From the NCBI GenBank assembly GCA_963796325.1, contig CAWCLF010000001.1, positions 930,001 to 994,000 of the forward strand: a stretch of DNA of 64,000 nucleotides. Direction: 5' to 3'. Position numbers and translations under genes: made by a program. Under the pieces are notes generated by a model. The model searched no databases. It saw nothing but the letters and a program-made list of their open reading frames with translations, and was not told the DNA's origin. Shown here one piece after another: positions 61,848 through 64,000 of this stretch (position 1 is its first letter; the number at the start of each line of letters is the position of its first letter). The stretch is from CAVYGN01 sp963796325 (GTDB lineage Bacteria; Spirochaetota; Brevinematia; Brevinematales; JAOACQ01).

Positions 61848-61966
61848 TGAGGACGCTTATATGATACCTTGCATAAAATCCGCTCTTAAAGTAAAATTAT
61901 AAAAATTTTGACGCCCGGTAAACCCTTCCCGTTGATTTCAAAAAATATTCGATAAAGGAGTTTGTT

Positions 61967-63145
61967 ATGAAGAAGTTTCAGATCGATTTATTAATCCGGA
62001 AATTTTCCGCAGTTTTGATGCTTTTAACCGTTCTGGCCCTAATCAAACCGGTTTTATCTTTCACGGCGGAGAACACCGTCAAAATCGGCGCCATTTTTTC
62101 AGTAACAGGTCCTGCCGCATATCTTGGCGCTCCTGAAGGAAAAACTGCCGTAATGCTTATCGATGAAATCAATAAAAACGGGGGCATTAACGGCATGAAG
62201 GCCGTTCTCATAATAAAGGATTCGGAAGGCAGCCCCGAGAAGGCGCTGTCATTTGCCAAACAGCTTATCGAAGAGGATAAGGTCGTTGCAATAATAGGTC
62301 CTACCACAAGCGGCGAATCGCTGGCCATCAAGGATCTCTGCGAGAAAATGAAAATGCCTCTTTTATCCTGCGCCGCCGCAGAAAAGATCGTAAATCCGGT
62401 AGCTCATTATGTGTTTAAAACGCCTCAAAATGACAGCTATGTCGCAAAGTGGATTTTTGAAACAATGAAAAAGAAAGGAATTAAAAAGGCCGCGGTCGTG
62501 TCTTCAAACACGGGTTTCGGAAAAGGAGGCGAGGAACAGCTTAAAAAATACGCCCCCGATTACGGCATTACAATAGTCATTTCTGAAGTATACGATAAGG
62601 ATTCAACCGACCTGACCGCTTTGCTGACCAAGGTTAAATCGACCGATGCAGAAGCCCTTGTAAACTGGTCGATAGAACCTGCCCAATCGATAGTAGCCAA
62701 AAACATGAAGCAGCTCAATATGAAAATACCGCTCTTCCAGAGCCATGGATTCGGCAACATCAAATATGTCGAAGCAGCCGGCGAAGCTGCCGAGGGCATA
62801 ATATTCCCCTGCGGAAGACTGCTGGCGGCTGAAGAACTTCCCGATTCAAATCCGCAGAAGAAACTCCTTGTTGCTTATAAATCGGAATATGAGAAGAAAT
62901 ACGGCGAACAGGTCAGCACCTTCGGCGGGCATGCTTATGACGCCATACTTATCCTCAAGACTGCAATTGAAAACGCAAAAAGCACCGACAGGGATAAAAT
63001 TGTCGAAGCTATCGAAAATATCAAGGGATTGCCCGGAACGGCGGGGATATTCAATTTTTCATCCGCAGACCATAACGGGCTTTCCATGGATTCCATTGTA
63101 ATGCTGACCGTTAAAAACGGTAAATTTACGCTATATAATAATTGA
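61967..63145 (+). CDS. livK: Branched-chain amino-acid-type ABC substrate-binding protein
   Basis: This 392-residue protein has a signal sequence (about residues 1-33) and then the LivK/LivJ fold: VKIGAIFSVTGPAAYLGAPEGKTAVMLIDEINKNGGINGMK, IIGPTTSGESLAI, VVSSNTGFGKGG and FGGHAYDAILILKTAIENA. Members bind leucine-type amino acids, amides or aromatic acids, so the exact ligand is open. An AAGGAG site precedes the ATG. The permease gene livH follows on the same strand. Confidence 0.9.
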   Translation: MKKFQIDLLIRKFSAVLMLLTVLALIKPVLSFTAENTVKIGAIFSVTGPAAYLGAPEGKTAVMLIDEINKNGGINGMKAVLIIKDSEGSPEKALSFAKQLIEEDKVVAIIGPTTSGESLAIKDLCEKMKMPLLSCAAAEKIVNPVAHYVFKTPQNDSYVAKWIFETMKKKGIKKAAVVSSNTGFGKGGEEQLKKYAPDYGITIVISEVYDKDSTDLTALLTKVKSTDAEALVNWSIEPAQSIVAKNMKQLNMKIPLFQSHGFGNIKYVEAAGEAAEGIIFPCGRLLAAEELPDSNPQKKLLVAYKSEYEKKYGEQVSTFGGHAYDAILILKTAIENAKSTDRDKIVEAIENIKGLPGTAGIFNFSSADHNGLSMDSIVMLTVKNGKFTLYNN

Positions 63146-63203
63146 TCTAAAGCTCTAATAACCATATCGGCAATTTCTTTTATATGAAAGAGGCTGTCCC
63201 GGG

Positions 63204-63219
63204 AAAGGGCCGCCCCTTT
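63204..63219 (+). other. Hairpin between livK and livH
   Basis: AAAGGGC and GCCCCTTT can pair with one bulged base, 58 bp after the livK stop. There is no T run. It may lower readthrough from livK into livH, as hairpins after binding-protein genes often do. Nothing else is recognisable in the 143-bp gap. Confidence 0.35.
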
Positions 63220-63288
63220 ATGTTGTCATAAATCGGAAGATTTTGACAACTCCGGCTTTTAAGAAAATAAAATGTTTGGAAGAACCGG

Positions 63289-64000
63289 ATGAGTTTTGAA
63301 TTATTCCTCCAGTACTTTTTTTCGGGATTGACTTACGGATGCATTTATGCGGTCGTCGCAATAGGCTTCAATATTATTTACAATTCAACCGGCATCATTA
63401 ATTTTGCGCAGGGCGAATTCGTCATGCTCGGAAGCATGATGGCTTTCACATTTTCACAGGTTATGCCCCTGGCTTTTGCCGTGGTCCTTTCCGTTGCAAT
63501 AACAGCCGGCATAGGATCGATCGTGGAACTGGTTTTTATCAGGGGATTATACAAATTATCACTTTTTCATCTGAATATGATCTCGGGAGGCCTGGCTATT
63601 CTCTGCGTGTCGGTATTGCTTGGAAGCATCGAGATTTCGGCCCGGGATTTCCTATTGATTTCTATTTCCGTAATAATGGCCGCACTTGCTGTCGTTAACG
63701 GAATTTGGATTTTTTCATATAAATTCCGCAGCCTGGCGGGGAAAATCCATAAACCCGGCGTCCTGCAGATGATCATTATGACAATAGGAGTTTCCATTAT
63801 TATAAGGGAGATCGCCCTTCATATCTGGGGCGAACAGGTAAGGACCATTCCATATTTTACAGGCAATGAAATCACATCGATAAAAATCATGGGAGCTTAC
63901 TTTTCCCCTCAGGTATTATGGGTCCTCGGAATAACCGCATTAATAGTAACCTGCCTTACCCTGTTCTTTAAATTTTCGATGACGGGCCAGGCTATGAGGG
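63289..64000 (+). CDS. livH: LivH-type ABC permease, 3' end cut by window edge
   Basis: From the ATG at 63289 the frame is open for 237 codons to the edge. The start FELFLQYFFSGLTYGCIYAVVAIGFNIIYNSTGIINFAQGEFVMLG is diagnostic of LivH. The later VLQMIIMTIGVSIIIREIALHIWG is the next conserved block. Between them, residues 92-156 form an extra segment of about 60 residues with one or two hydrophobic helices, where most LivH proteins have only a short connection. It should form the membrane channel for the ligand bound by the livK product. Confidence 0.9.
   Translation, partial: MSFELFLQYFFSGLTYGCIYAVVAIGFNIIYNSTGIINFAQGEFVMLGSMMAFTFSQVMPLAFAVVLSVAITAGIGSIVELVFIRGLYKLSLFHLNMISGGLAILCVSVLLGSIEISARDFLLISISVIMAALAVVNGIWIFSYKFRSLAGKIHKPGVLQMIIMTIGVSIIIREIALHIWGEQVRTIPYFTGNEITSIKIMGAYFSPQVLWVLGITALIVTCLTLFFKFSMTGQAMR

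Noticed and set aside
1..64000. tRNA or rRNA genes, CRISPR arrays, insertion sequences, prophage
   Set aside because: I looked through all gaps. None holds a cloverleaf-like segment with the T-arm consensus, spaced repeats of 25-40 bp, or a transposase or integrase gene.

Overview
The window looks like one contig of a diderm (Gram-negative) bacterium of moderate GC content. It encodes outer-membrane barrels, lipoproteins with clear lipoboxes, an RND/TolC efflux system and a LolA-like carrier. The mix of genes resembles free-living Spirochaetota: many PAS/HisKA_2 kinases, a LacI-type sensor fused to GGDEF, partner-switching regulators, and a lipoprotein with a serine-repeat tract after the lipobox. 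That placement is an inference from gene content only. I saw no rRNA, tRNA, CRISPR array, transposase or prophage. The contig is cut inside an NmrA-like gene at the left edge and inside livH at the right edge.

Layout. 0.5-2 kb: a TetR repressor and a frameshifted flavodoxin/ferredoxin gene carry the same 16-bp operator. 2-5.9 kb (minus): a response regulator, a 7TM-type histidine kinase and an amidohydrolase. 6.1-11.9 kb (plus): a tightly packed five-gene signalling operon (GGDEF-EAL protein, RsbW-like ATPase, STAS-like protein, SAM methyltransferase, SpoIIE-type phosphatase). 11.5-12.7 kb: a damaged DUF1275 gene. 12.8-16.5 kb (minus): beta-glucuronidase, a uridylyltransferase and a GHMP sugar kinase, each overlapping the next by 4 bp, with their own promoter and terminator. 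This is a candidate route from glucuronides to UDP-glucuronate. 16.5-26 kb: DUF72, TPR protein, REC-PAS regulator, PAS kinase, LacI-GGDEF protein, and a TraB/STAS pair. 26.1-29.4 kb: Ku and a three-domain LigD (non-homologous end joining). 29.4-31 kb: small envelope genes.

30.9-36.3 kb: an M20 hydrolase, an acetate kinase and a divergent acetate-kinase paralogue form an operon. It has a near-consensus sigma-54 promoter and faces a V4R-domain sigma-54 activator that has paired palindromes upstream. 36.4-41 kb: a secreted protein, a chemoreceptor with a periplasmic CxxCH haem motif, a cyclophilin and a MATE exporter. 41-47.2 kb: a TetR repressor with a perfect palindromic operator, then TolC, membrane-fusion protein and RND pump. 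47.2-49.6 kb: a decayed stretch with an AraC remnant, a frameshifted secreted protein and a serine-repeat lipoprotein. 49.6-57.5 kb: a PAS kinase and a six-gene operon combining two ABC permeases, a LolA-like carrier, an outer-membrane barrel, a small membrane protein and the ATPase. 57.6-60.5 kb: a GANTC-rich repeat, two paralogous lipoproteins placed behind MarR and Fur regulators, and a Fur box. 60.7-64 kb: an MFS transporter and the start of a branched-chain amino-acid ABC locus (livK, livH).

Several genes are broken by single frameshifts or a nonsense codon. The sequence alone cannot tell real decay or slippage switching from consensus errors.
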